Source: Silene latifolia (Eukaryota; Streptophyta; Magnoliopsida; Caryophyllales; Caryophyllaceae). From it: 64,000 nt of DNA. The notes under the pieces are model-generated. The model searched no databases and was not told the DNA's origin. It saw only the letters and a program-made list of their open reading frames with translations. The translations under genes were made by a program, and so were the position numbers. The stretch is taken from NCBI RefSeq assembly GCF_048544455.1, contig NC_133536.1, positions 34,908,152-34,972,151 on the forward strand. The letters are read 5' to 3'. Positions 1-9,224 of this stretch are shown here, one piece after another. Every line of letters starts with the position of its first letter. Position 1 is the first letter of the stretch.

Positions 1-41
1 ATGCGAATTGATTTTTTTTCTTCTCTTCTTCTCGGGTATCA

Positions 42-72
42 GTGGATCGACCAATGAGACCAGTCGATCGAC
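42..72. repeat. Palindrome pair, 21-bp spacing
   Basis: GTGGATCGAC (42-51) and GTCGATCGAC (63-72) start exactly 21 bp apart. The first copy has one mismatch. This is one of eight such pairs in the Athila-like element. Confidence 0.8.
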
Positions 73-1256
73 CGCCCTCTATAGTACAGCACGCATCTTT
101 TTTTTTTCTTTCTTTTCCGAATCATTTTTTTTTCTCTTTTTTTTTTCTATTTTTTTCTCTTCTTCATTCCTTTTTCATCTTCCCAGTCATCATCTGAAAA
201 TGAGCAAATGCCACCAAAAACGTAGTAACAATCCCAAGAACATAAACTACTAGCTTGACGAGGGCAGGCTAAATGTAGGATGTAGTAACGGGACAAAAAG
301 GCTATTTTTGGCAGTGTGGAGCTTATGGGCAAAAAGAACAAAGGGGTGACCTCTTCCACATGTGTCAACAAACCACAAACCGAATGCATACAGGTATTAA
401 GCAGATTAAGTTCATATTTATGCAAATTTATGTAACATGTCTCATAAGGAGTAACTAGTCACAATCCTAGATAAATTGGTCATGAATGTCACCTGTTATA
501 AGCTCTAAACCTCAGAATATGATGTAGCTTGCCAAAAATCTAAGTCAAGTCTCAAGCTCATCAAATAATTTAACGAAAACTCGTAGATTATGCATATATG
601 ATCCTACTAATAACATGTCAATTAGCAAGGCTTAGGCAAAAACAGATGCAAATGCAATGTCGTCATTGAAATACTACCGTTCCGACTCGACCTAAATGCT
701 AAAATAAACGTGCATTTTTTTGAAATTTTTGAAATTTTTGAAATTTTACAAATTATTTTTTTGAAATTTTCTGTATATATAAGGTAAAATAAACAATGCA
801 AGACAAAAAATGTAAACGTGAATGCAAGCAAATGAAATGCAACGCAAAACCCTTCCCCAAACCAAATCGCACAATGTCCCCATTGTGCAAAATCATATAA
901 TGAAATAAAAGAAAAACAGGAATTTGCGTAAATTAACTATATAAGGTATGAAGTAAGAACTCGGAAACTCACAAGACTTTAAGCGCAACAAAAGGAAACC
1001 TCCCCAAACCAGCGTGAGCTAGGAGGTTTCAGTAGCCAGCAGTGCTACCGATAAGTACCTGAAAAGACAAACAATACCACGCATAAAACCGAGAAAACAA
1101 TTATTGAAACGCAAAATTATGTGTAAAATGAGAAAAACAGAAGAAAACGGAAATGAGTCGGAGAATAAGGTGGAGAAAAGACTCCCTCAACTCCGCAAAT
1201 CGATCAAACACAGCAGGGGAATGATCGAAAACAGTCTGAAAAGAAATACAGAGGCG

Positions 1257-1357
1257 GTCAATCGACCACATCACCCGGTCGATCGACCGGGGTGAACAGA
1301 ATGAAGCTCCTGAATCGTAGCGGTCAGTCGATCGACCACTCAGGCCAGTCGATCGAC
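1257..1357. repeat. Palindrome tetrad in non-coding internal region
   Basis: The 10-bp palindrome GTCGATCGAC, or a one-mismatch form of it, starts at 1257, 1278, 1327 and 1348. Offsets are therefore 0, 21, 70 and 91. The 11-bp spacers between the members of a pair are not conserved. Confidence 0.85.
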
Positions 1358-1595
1358 TGAGTAACCTGTTGTAAGTTCTGATTTCTTCGAATTAGCTCAG
1401 TAAATTAAGCTATCAAGGTCTATAAACCTGCAAATACACATAATAACGCGCCTAAAATTGCGCAAAACCCAAAACAATAGTCTAAAGTGTATAAAATCCT
1501 AAGCAAACTTATTAAAAATGCGAAGTCTCGCGCACAGAAAAGCAATAAAAAGAGTTTAACGAAAGCAATAAAATGTTCGTAAAGTCTTTGATCAA

Positions 1596-3548
1596 CTAGT
1601 AGTTGATCAAGAACGGCCACGGAATGGCCCACTTAGTCGGCTTCTGGCTACAAGAAGTAGCCTCTACAGTGCTCATCTCCTCAGCTGCACTCTTCTCAAC
1701 TCCTACATCCGCAGAACTCAACGGATCAACAACTTCAACATCTTCCCAATCAATAACCTCATCTGGCTCATCAAAGTCCAAGTCAGACTCCCTTACTTTG
1801 ACTGGCTCATCGTCAAGCTCCTCATCAGTGCCATAGCTAAGACATCCTAAGCCGCCTCTTGAAACGACTGGCTCCCTCACAGCTGGAGCAACATGCAGCT
1901 CTTCCTTCCCCAAACCAGCTCCTGCAACATCCAAAACAGAATAATCTTCCTCTAATTTGCTCCCAATCTGGGGCGGAGGTGTTACAGCAGGAACAGTAGT
2001 AGAGACAGGCATATCAGGAAGCACAAAATAAGATTTCTTTTCAGAAACCGTATTACAAGTTATTGGCCACATGGGGTCTTTCTTCTTAGCTGTCTGGGCA
2101 AAGACAATGGAATGCTTTCCTACTTTAAAGGTCAAAGTCCCTGAACCAACATCTATAAATGCACCAGCAGTGTGCAGAAATGGTCTACCCAATATGATAG
2201 GAATGTGGGCATCCTCGGGTATATCTAGTACAACGAAGTTAACAGGAGAAAAAAACTTTCCTATTTGCACATGAATGTCCTCTAAGACTCCTATAGGCTG
2301 GACCGCAGATCGGTCAGCCATCTGTACCGTCATGTTGGTAACTGCAAACCTAGTCAATTTGAGCTTCCTAGCAAGACTCAAGGGCATAACGCTAATACTG
2401 GCTCCTAGGTCACATAAGGCCTTCTCAATAGAAAAGGTGCCAATACTACATGGAACGGAAAAGCTACCTGGGTCTTCTAGATTATGGGGTACAGTGTGGG
2501 TCAAATAAGAGCACGACTCCTCGGTTAGTGCGATAGTATGCACAGTTTCAAGTGACTTTTTCTTAGACAATAGTTGCTTCATAAATTTCATGTAAGCAGG
2601 CACTTGATTGACTAACTCAAGAAAAGGAACTTGTACGTTTAAGCTACGAATAAAATTTTCAAATTTATTAAACGATACCTGTTCCTTTGTCGGCACCAGT
2701 CTCTCTGGATAAGGGGCTGTAAGAAGTAACTTAGCCCTCTCCTCTAAATCTCTTATGCCGGCGTCAGTGGACTTAGGCTGAAAGTCCACAACCTTCTCCT
2801 TGTTGTAGCTTGACCCTTCTTCAAACCGCCTCAAATATGAACCATTAATCGACATCGGGTCGTACTTCGGAACTGGAACTGACCCATCAGCATTTGGGTC
2901 TTGCCTCAATATTTTCGGAGCAGTCGTCCCCCGAAACAAGTGGTCCCTCAGGTTATCGGGCATTGTAGGGCGAAAAGACTCACCATCAGCAGCGTGGTCA
3001 GTCGATCGACCAGGTTGGTCAGTCGATCGACTGACTTCTACAGGACCAGAAGCTACTGTATGTCGCGAAGCGGTCGATCGACTGGGTATATCAGTCGATC
3101 GACTGATGTACCTGGTAATCATCTTTTTCTTTCCACTGTTCGTTCCAGCTTTCTTCTGACTCGATTCCGCCTCATCTTTTTCAGTAATGTCCTCGACCAA
3201 AGCGGGCCCATTAAAGGTAGACCCACTCCTCAAATTAATGGCATTAAGGGTCTCCTTTTGATCAGTCTGCGTCGGTAAATGTCCCGGAGCTCGAGTTGTA
3301 TTCTTGCTAGCCAATTGAGCAATTTGGCTCTCTAACATCTTCATCCCGGCCTCTCTAGCTTGAGACTCTTTCAGCAACAAATTCTTCAATTCGGCAAATT
3401 TTGAACCTTGGGATTGCTGCTGCTGCTGAGGGACATACGGAGGCTTTTGGAACTGTTGTTGCTTATGAGGGGGCACATAATTCTGCTGCTGCTGCTGCTG
3501 CTGTGGAGGTGGAGTTGGATTTAGGACATTTTGGCTACTCCACCTCAA
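1596..3548 (-). CDS. Gag C-terminal linker plus retropepsin-type protease of Athila-like element
   Basis: This 650-codon frame holds a glutamine/proline-rich N-terminus (about residues 10-50) and a short helical block ending in LESQIAQLA (about 70-80). A Ser-Arg-Ser-Thr-Asp rich linker follows (about 145-190). The aspartic protease has DLGAS near residue 379 and ILGRPFL near 450, and an acidic tail ends the frame. In the family this enzyme cleaves the Gag-Pol polyprotein. The frame is in phase with the gag frame just upstream, from which it is parted by one TAG codon at 3585-3587. The annotated Met is simply the first after that stop and is probably not a natural start. The acidic tail ends in a stop where reverse transcriptase would be expected. 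Confidence 0.8.
   Translation of the reverse strand: MRWSSQNVLNPTPPPQQQQQQQNYVPPHKQQQFQKPPYVPQQQQQSQGSKFAELKNLLLKESQAREAGMKMLESQIAQLASKNTTRAPGHLPTQTDQKETLNAINLRSGSTFNGPALVEDITEKDEAESSQKKAGTNSGKKKMITRYISRSTDIPSRSTASRHTVASGPVEVSRSTDQPGRSTDHAADGESFRPTMPDNLRDHLFRGTTAPKILRQDPNADGSVPVPKYDPMSINGSYLRRFEEGSSYNKEKVVDFQPKSTDAGIRDLEERAKLLLTAPYPERLVPTKEQVSFNKFENFIRSLNVQVPFLELVNQVPAYMKFMKQLLSKKKSLETVHTIALTEESCSYLTHTVPHNLEDPGSFSVPCSIGTFSIEKALCDLGASISVMPLSLARKLKLTRFAVTNMTVQMADRSAVQPIGVLEDIHVQIGKFFSPVNFVVLDIPEDAHIPIILGRPFLHTAGAFIDVGSGTLTFKVGKHSIVFAQTAKKKDPMWPITCNTVSEKKSYFVLPDMPVSTTVPAVTPPPQIGSKLEEDYSVLDVAGAGLGKEELHVAPAVREPVVSRGGLGCLSYGTDEELDDEPVKVRESDLDFDEPDEVIDWEDVEVVDPLSSADVGVEKSAAEEMSTVEATSCSQKPTKWAIPWPFLINY
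3001..3103. repeat. Palindrome tetrad inside the coding frame
   Basis: GTCGATCGAC starts at 3001, 3022, 3073 and 3094 (offsets 0, 21, 72, 93). All four copies are perfect. On the coding strand each is read as Ser-Arg-Ser-Thr with the same codons AGT CGA TCG ACY, so a seven-codon period results. Confidence 0.9.
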
Positions 3549-3584
3549 GTTCGGATGGGTATTCGGCTCAAAATAAGTGTTTGT

Positions 3585-4658
3585 CTACCTATAATGTTGA
3601 AAGGCAGCACAAGACTCAAAGGGGTTAGGACAGTTGTCTGAAACATGTCCCTCAACTCCACATCTTTTACAGACGAAAGGACCGTCTGACACAGCATTCA
3701 CATGATAGATCCCTCCTTTCGAAACTCCTCCCAACTCGTACTTATCAAATCTCGCCGTGAGGGCCTCTAATGCAGCTACAGAAGGAGATTCAGCAGCTCT
3801 CCTTTGATTTCCCCTGGAATTTCCATACTCAGCTTTATGGGTGGCCAAGTCATCAATGATTTTCCACCCCTTAGTTTCCCCCATATTCTCCTGGAATCTG
3901 CCGCTAGCTGCCGCATCCAGGATAGCTCTCTGATTCCATAAGCTCCATTTCTCGAACCCATGATGCGGAATAGTTCGCACCAGCTTCTTGAAACGCACCC
4001 ACGCCTCATGAAAATTCTCATCAGGACCCTGTTTAAAGCTCGTGATTTGAGCTCTAATGGCATTCGTCTTCGAGGCAGAGAAGTACTTCTTGTAGAATGC
4101 TAGGGCCAAAGAATTCCAGTCAGTGATCCCATTAGCAGCTCGATCCAGGTCTCTGTACCACTCCCTTGCAGCATCACAGAGTGAGAATATAAACATAGTC
4201 TCCTTTACCTGGTCCTGGGTCACACCGGTTGGTGGGGGTATAGACCAGCAATAATCAATAAATATCTCCATATGCTTGGCTGCATCTTCATTTGCAGCTC
4301 CCCCGAATTGGTTCCTCTGAACCAAGTTGATGTAAGAAGGCTTCGGTTCGAATTTTCTATCTGCTCCCGGTAATTCGAATCCCTTATATAGATTCGCAGC
4401 TGTCGGCTCAGAGTGACTTGCTATACTTGCTTCTTCAGCCATTTCTAGAAAATCTGGAGAAGTGACGGTCTCAGCTGATGAAGTGGAAATAGGAGATGAA
4501 TGTGGATCCTCCTCAAACAGCTCGTTCTCGTAGTAACTAGACAGAGTACTCAGCTCTTCCTCTGTCAGCAATATCCTAGATGATTGTCTCAACTCGCGCA
4601 AAGTCTTCTCAATCTCAGGATTGAACGGTAGTAATTCACCACCCTGTGACCTACGCAT
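3585..4658 (-). CDS. gag: Gag (capsid and nucleocapsid) of Athila-like Ty3 element
   Basis: The 357-codon frame contains a retrotransposon Gag capsid domain. Conserved blocks include AAREWYRDL and a later GPDENFHEAWVRFKKL stretch at roughly residues 150-240. A CCHC zinc knuckle, CKRCGVEGHVSDNC, lies near residue 329. Gag builds the cytoplasmic virus-like particle and packages the element RNA. The start chosen is the first Met after the primer binding site (4761-4779), leaving about a 100-base leader. The frame ends at an amber codon (3585-3587) just after the knuckle. The next 650 codons continue in the same phase, so gag and protease were probably one polyprotein broken by a single base change. 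Confidence 0.85.
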   Translation of the reverse strand: MRRSQGGELLPFNPEIEKTLRELRQSSRILLTEEELSTLSSYYENELFEEDPHSSPISTSSAETVTSPDFLEMAEEASIASHSEPTAANLYKGFELPGADRKFEPKPSYINLVQRNQFGGAANEDAAKHMEIFIDYCWSIPPPTGVTQDQVKETMFIFSLCDAAREWYRDLDRAANGITDWNSLALAFYKKYFSASKTNAIRAQITSFKQGPDENFHEAWVRFKKLVRTIPHHGFEKWSLWNQRAILDAAASGRFQENMGETKGWKIIDDLATHKAEYGNSRGNQRRAAESPSVAALEALTARFDKYELGGVSKGGIYHVNAVSDGPFVCKRCGVEGHVSDNCPNPFESCAAFQHYR

Positions 4659-4760
4659 AAGAAGAAACTACAAAAAGAATATGAGAATAGTTTAAGGAAC
4701 GAATGTCCCTTAAACTAAGCAACAGACTAAAATAAAACAACTAAAAATTAGAACAATTGC

Positions 4761-4779
4761 CTCCCCGGCAACGGCACCA
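4761..4779 (-). promoter_or_regulatory. tRNA primer binding site of Athila-like element
   Basis: The minus strand reads TGGTGCCGTTGCCGGGGAG a few bases inside the 5' LTR end. This is the usual form of the Athila-type primer binding site (family knowledge; the tRNA is commonly given as Asp). It fixes the element orientation. Confidence 0.85.
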
Positions 4780-5374
4780 AAATTTGATACCCGTCGTAAG
4801 GTGTCAAAAATAATATTTATAAATCCAACTACAACTATAGATAGCGGTAGCAGGGTCGAACCACAAAGAGGCAAATGTAATTATTAGTTGTCTAAATTCA
4901 GTCCAAGGTAACAATGATGTGGGGGTTTGATTTGATTTGATCTATAACTAAGGGCAGTAAATGAAATATAAACTAAAAAGACGGATGAAAACAAATATAA
5001 AAAGGGTGCTAAGATGGTCGGTTCACTGTAGTTTCGGCGGCAGCATACTAGTTAGGTCTGAAATAAATCACGCGAGACGGGAAAATAAGAAGTCCTCTCG
5101 GTCCAGTCTTAACAAGTAGCATCTTTCGATCTCGCTACAGGTCCCTAATATCACTAGTACTGACTCTCGTCCTGAAAAGTGACTAAAAGCCTAAACTTTA
5201 CCTATCTTTGGATCTTAGCATAGTTTAGTCATTTTAATTGGTAGTCTAACAACTTTCCCTATCTTTCGATCTAATGGGTCAGTCATTTCCTAAGCATTCA
5301 ACTAGTCGCGTGCACTCGATTCGTCAAATATAGAATTTAAACCAATTAAAACGAAGACAATCTCAGTGTGGCCA

Positions 5375-5405
5375 GTCGATCGACCAGGGAACCCAGTCGA
5401 TCGAC
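5375..5405. repeat. Palindrome pair in LTR, 21-bp spacing
   Basis: Perfect GTCGATCGAC copies start at 5375 and 5396. Confidence 0.9.
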
Positions 5406-5905
5406 CGGCGTGCGATTTCAGGTCATACTAATTTTAATGCCGCCTAACCTACAGATTCCCTACATCCTAGCACGAATAATTTAGCACTCATGACTATTAC
5501 GAAAACAACAACAAGATTAATGAAATAAACTACTGAATTCATGCTTGAAATAATTAAACAAACAAATAACATAAACGATAATTTTGGCTTCGGGAAACTA
5601 ACTAGCAATTCTATACTACAACGAAATAAAGCGATTAAACTGAAATAAGAGCAGGAGTATACCAAACGGAATTGCAGAGAAAAGATCCAAAAGACCCAAT
5701 GCGAAAGTAACTTTCTTAATGAAAGAACAATAATCTCAAGAACCCTAATTGTTTTATGATCTCCATCTCATAAAAACTGAATGAATCAATGCTTCATGTC
5801 AGGTTACGTTATATAAGAATATAACGCAACATTATTCCTTAACCTAATATACATTGGGCTTTATTATTCTCTTATCTTTTTTATTTGCGTCAGATTAGCG
5901 GCTTG

Positions 5906-6007
5906 GTCGATCGACCACTGGGACCGGTCGATCGACTAAGGTATGCTGAACAGGAGTTCCTGTAAGTCAGGCTCTGGTCGATCCACCATAGGGTCCAGTC
6001 GATCGAC
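5906..6007. repeat. Palindrome tetrad in LTR
   Basis: GTCGATCGAC-type sites start at 5906, 5927, 5977 and 5998 (offsets 0, 21, 71, 92). The third has one mismatch (GTCGATCCAC). The layout repeats that of the tetrads at 1257 and 3001. Confidence 0.9.
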
Positions 6008-6291
6008 TAGAGTAGCTGATAATCCGCTTTTAATTCTTCATAAAATTATCTTTCAGGCCTCGAAATGCGCACCAAGCTCGTTCCTTGAGTAAATACTTCA
6101 CGTCAAATGCAATGCAAGGTACTCGGGGACGGATTTAGCTTGATTTCCGCTGGATTCGTCACATTTCTGCAATAATGTACAAAAACACGAAAGTAGACGG
6201 AAATAGGGAGAATAGTAGCATAAACTACATAAATGAGCTCTGAAATGCGTGTAAAATGAGGTGTAAAACATCATATAAATGACACGCATCA

Positions 6292-6750
6292 GGTAACGTA
6301 TACCTTCTCTGCGTGCCTAAAATTTATCTCATCAGCTAACTGAGCTATTTGAGACTCCAGCTCATTGAATTGAGCTTCCTTATATCTATCATCTTCTTGT
6401 AGTTTAAGTGCAAGTGTCTTAATCAAAGATTTCAACTCAGCAATCGCTTCTCTCTGTTTATCAAGAGGAGGAGCTTATTGTTGCGGTGGCCAAACAAATG
6501 GAGGGTTTTGATAGCCTCATTGATGAAGCGGATGTGGTGGCACAATTGCAAAAGGTTGACTAGCTTGTCTATGCTGCCTAAACGAATAGACTTCATCGCT
6601 CCCTGTCAAAAAAACAATGGCATTGTGCCCAACAGCACCACATCTCTCACAGTAAACCACCTGTTGCACCATAGGATGGAACATAGGTGGAAGATCAAAG
6701 GTACGCAAGCCTTCCCTTTGAAGATCTTTTACCTAGAATTGTCTAGGTAG
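6292..6750 (-). pseudogene. gag: Gag remnant (zinc knuckle and linker) of second Athila-like element
   Basis: Minus-strand translation shows a damaged zinc knuckle (CERCGAVGHNA followed by IVF where the last Cys is expected). A proline/glutamine-rich stretch and a helical block with ESQIAQLADEINF follow. This matches the linker of the other Athila-like polyprotein. Stops interrupt the frame, and the capsid domain that should precede the knuckle is absent. It was truncated at 6291 by the later insertion. Confidence 0.75.
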
Positions 6751-6854
6751 GACCTATCAAAACAGCACTAGAGAAAAAGATGAGAACTGCCTCAAGGAAT
6801 AAATCCCTTGAGGCTGAAGACAGACAAAAATAAACAAGCAAATAAAATGGTTGC

Positions 6855-6873
6855 CTCCCCGGCAACGGTGCCA
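6855..6873 (-). promoter_or_regulatory. tRNA primer binding site of second Athila-like element
   Basis: The minus strand reads TGGCACCGTTGCCGGGGAG just inside the LTR end at 6879. It differs by one base from the site in the neighbouring element. Confidence 0.85.
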
Positions 6874-6878
6874 AAATT

Positions 6879-8198
6879 TGATACCGTCGTTAGGTACCAA
6901 AAATAAATACCTAAGTACAACTAACAGAAGTCAGCGATAAGTAGGGTCGATCTCCACGGGGAGGCGGTCACTATCAACTTGCAATTCAGTCTGTCTACGG
7001 TCACAATATGGGGGGTTTGAATTGTTTGAACTAAACTAAATGAGATTTAAGCGAGAGAAAAGAATAAGAGGGATTAACAATAGAGAGAAAGAACTAGGAT
7101 TGTCGGGTCATCAATGAATGTCAGATAGTTGCAGCTAAGGTCACAGATCGTCGCGTGTATCGGTCTAAGGGGCAACAAATATCTCCTTCCGGTTTCAATT
7201 CACTTTAAAACACTATTAGCTTAGCTTCCGCCCTCACTAAAGCATCCTATTGTTCACTGCAGGTCTCACCCCTTCCAACCTTCCGGTCTAGGTTAAGGCT
7301 TACTAAATTAATTAGCTAAATGCATCGATTCAAGCAGCTAATTACAATTAATTGCAGTGATTAACAAGAAAGACATGATAACGACGAAAGATCTGTAAAC
7401 CTAATTAGCAACTAACCATAATTCATCGAATCCCCTAAATCCTAGCGGGGGAATTAGCTAAACATAACGAAGAGTAAAACAAGAGTGAAATATAAAGGAA
7501 CAATAAACATCGCAAATTAAAGAGAGAGTAAAGAGAGAATTACAGATTCTGATTCGGAAAGTAGAGTAACAGTAACGCCCAACAATAAGAAAAGGAAAAA
7601 TGATGTTTGTTCCCCCCTAAACTAATTACCTTTCTCCTATTTATAGGAGACGGATTTGTTATTTGACCTAAGACACGTTATTAAGTAAAAATCCCATGTC
7701 CAAAAGCTAATCACTCGATCGCGCCATTCATAAATGCTCGATCGAACATAATCCAGCAAAAACCACTCGATCGAGTAACAAAAGGGCTCGATCGAAGAAA
7801 CCCTAAATAACACATTTCGATCGAACAATGAATTCATCCGATCGAGGACTTCTCCTCTCCAAAATACTCGATCGAGCAATAAAATCTTTCGATCGAGGGA
7901 CTTTAACTTGTCCAGCTCATTAGTCGTTAGTTTCAACTATGATTTGCTTGATTTAGCTTCCGAAATGACTTCACACGTCCCATAACGTAGTATTTCCGCT
8001 CCAAATCCAATCATCCTCTAAATGCAAGCAAAAAGGACAATAAAAGGCTCGATTCCACTACATTTAGGTCCATTCCTACAAATAAAGCAAAACAAACCAA
8101 AGTAGATTATTCGGGGTATTTCATAGCATAGAACCACGAGAATCGCATAGAATACGTGCATAAAAGGCTTATAAAGACTATATAAAATGCACGTATCA
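6879..8198 (-). repeat. 5' LTR (1320 bp) of second Athila-like element
   Basis: The plus strand begins TGATACCGTCGT and ends GCACGTATCA, giving TG...CA ends that are imperfect inverted repeats. Its distal part holds a dense array of CTCGATCGAG palindromes, annotated separately. Confidence 0.88.
7714..7897. repeat. Array of eight CTCGATCGAG-type palindromes in four pairs
   Basis: Sites start at 7714, 7737, 7766, 7787, 7816, 7837, 7867 and 7888. Within pairs the spacing is 23, 21, 21 and 21 bp. Between pairs it is 52, 50 and 51 bp. Only the palindromes are conserved, not the spacers. All keep the CGATCG core. Confidence 0.9.
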
Positions 8199-9041
8199 TC
8201 TAAAGTTATAGCTAATGAAGGTATAACCTCAGACTTGAAACTCAACATTAAGCATCTTCAAGCCAAAGTTACAGCTAGTGAAGCTATAACATTGGAATTG
8301 AGGAAAGTCAAAGAGCTTCTTGAGTCAAAGGCTATGGTTAGAGAAGTCGTGATCTCAGATCAAAATATGGACATTGAATCTCTAATTCAGCAATTAAAGG
8401 AATCTAAAACCGTTCTATCAAATACTAAAAGAACGCATACCGAGATGGTACGAGTTCTCATTGACAGATTCTAAAACTTTCGTGACAAATATGAAGAGAC
8501 TCATCTTCCCAAGGTCGTAGAGATAGACCATTCAAAATTCAACAATGAGATACAGTCCTTAAAAGAATTACTTTTCCATGCTAGAAAGGGTCACGAGAAA
8601 TGAGAAGGTAGCACACGTGTTCTAAATTTCCTAACTGAGCAATCAGATAATAACATGAAAATGGGATTAGGACACGAGTGCTATGGTCGTAGAGATCACT
8701 CTAAATGAAAATCAAACCCTTCCGAAAGAGATTTCAGAAGAAGAAAATATTCAAATCTACCAGAATATTTGATATGTAATTACTGTGGTCATACTGAACA
8801 TATCCAAGAAAACTGTGTCAAATATGCTCAGGATTTAAGAAAAGTAATCAACTTTGTTAAAGCTTCTGACACCGTTTTTGAGGATAGTGAACCTACCCCA
8901 TCTGAACCAAGTACTAACGAAGAACGCAGTAATGATTATCGTTGGTTCTATGATATGAGCTTTGATTTTAAGAAGGCTACCAAATCAGAACAAACACCCA
9001 AATCTAAAAGGCCCTTCAAAACCAAAGCTCCCCCAAAATAA
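8199..9041 (+). pseudogene. gag: Sirevirus gag remnant
   Basis: The first part encodes a coiled-coil-like stretch with imperfect repeats of the form K-V-x-A-x-E-x-I-T, produced by the paired GTTATAGC/GCTATAAC motif. Stops follow at about 8472-8474, 8602 and 8706. The last piece (8769-9041) opens again and carries a CCHC knuckle, CNYCGHTEHIQENC, near its start, then a lysine-rich tail. Gag of this family forms the particle and binds RNA. The N-terminal capsid part is missing because the second Athila-like element sits there. Confidence 0.8.
8205..8290. repeat. Two motif pairs in gag, 15-bp spacing
   Basis: GTTATAGC (8205) pairs with GGTATAAC (8220), and GTTACAGC (8268) pairs with GCTATAAC (8283). 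Both pairs are spaced exactly 15 bp. A third, decayed copy may follow near 8331. Confidence 0.85.
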
Positions 9042-9224
9042 CCTGAAAGACCACGACATGAGAAACCCATAACTCAACTCAAGACGGTTCCCAAACAAAC
9101 TCTTTCGCTTCCGAAACGTAAGGTTTTAAAAAAAGGTTTGAGTTAGAAAAGATTTAGTTTTTAGAGTGACTAACGTCAAAGGACCTAACCTAGCTTGGGT
9201 ACCTAGAAACTGTATCTAATTATT

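Larger units (their letters stand above)
1..1595 (-). other. Non-coding 3' internal region of the Athila-like element
   Basis: No frame of more than about 90 codons is convincing here and no retroelement domain is visible. The stretch holds long pyrimidine-rich tracts (about 10-40 and 95-180, purine-rich on the element strand) and short direct repeats of GAAATTTTT near 720-770. It also holds three pairs of the GTCGATCGAC palindrome, annotated separately. It resembles the long spacer that Athila-type elements keep between the polyprotein and the 3' LTR. Confidence 0.5.
1..6291 (-). mobile_element. Athila-like Ty3/Gypsy retrotransposon, youngest member of the nest, 3' end outside window
   Basis: Read on the minus strand, the element runs from a 5' LTR (4785-6291) through a primer binding site, a gag frame, a protease frame and about 1.6 kb of non-coding DNA to the window edge. 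The protease has the D-L-G-A active-site form and a later ILGRPFL block, both typical of Athila-type elements. The right LTR end abuts GGTAA (6292-6296), inside the gag remnant of a second related element, so this copy inserted later. No reverse transcriptase, RNase H or integrase follows the protease within the window. Either pol is missing, which would make it non-autonomous, or it lies beyond position 1. The 3' LTR is not visible. Confidence 0.85.
4785..6291 (-). repeat. 5' LTR (1507 bp) of Athila-like element
   Basis: On the plus strand the LTR runs from TGATACCCGTCG to GACACGCATCA, so its ends are imperfect inverted repeats with TG...CA. It is non-coding and contains three palindrome pairs. 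The LTR at 6879-8198 is related: it shares the terminal TGATACC and an ATGNGGGGGTTTGA-type block about 230 bp (here) and 140 bp (there) inside that end. Confidence 0.9.
6292..8198 (-). mobile_element. Second Athila-like Ty3 element, 5' end only, interrupted at 6291
   Basis: The minus-strand order is LTR (6879-8198), primer binding site (6855-6873) and a shortened gag remnant, cut by the younger Athila-like element at 6291. Its right LTR end sits in the gag of the Sirevirus element, so it inserted there. The rest of the copy must lie left of the window. Most of the gag N-terminus is already deleted between the primer site and the zinc knuckle. Confidence 0.8.

Noticed and set aside
1603..3628. 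Plus-strand frames opposite the Athila-like polyprotein
   Set aside because: Antisense shadows of the minus-strand gag and protease frames; Ser- and Gly-rich because of that.
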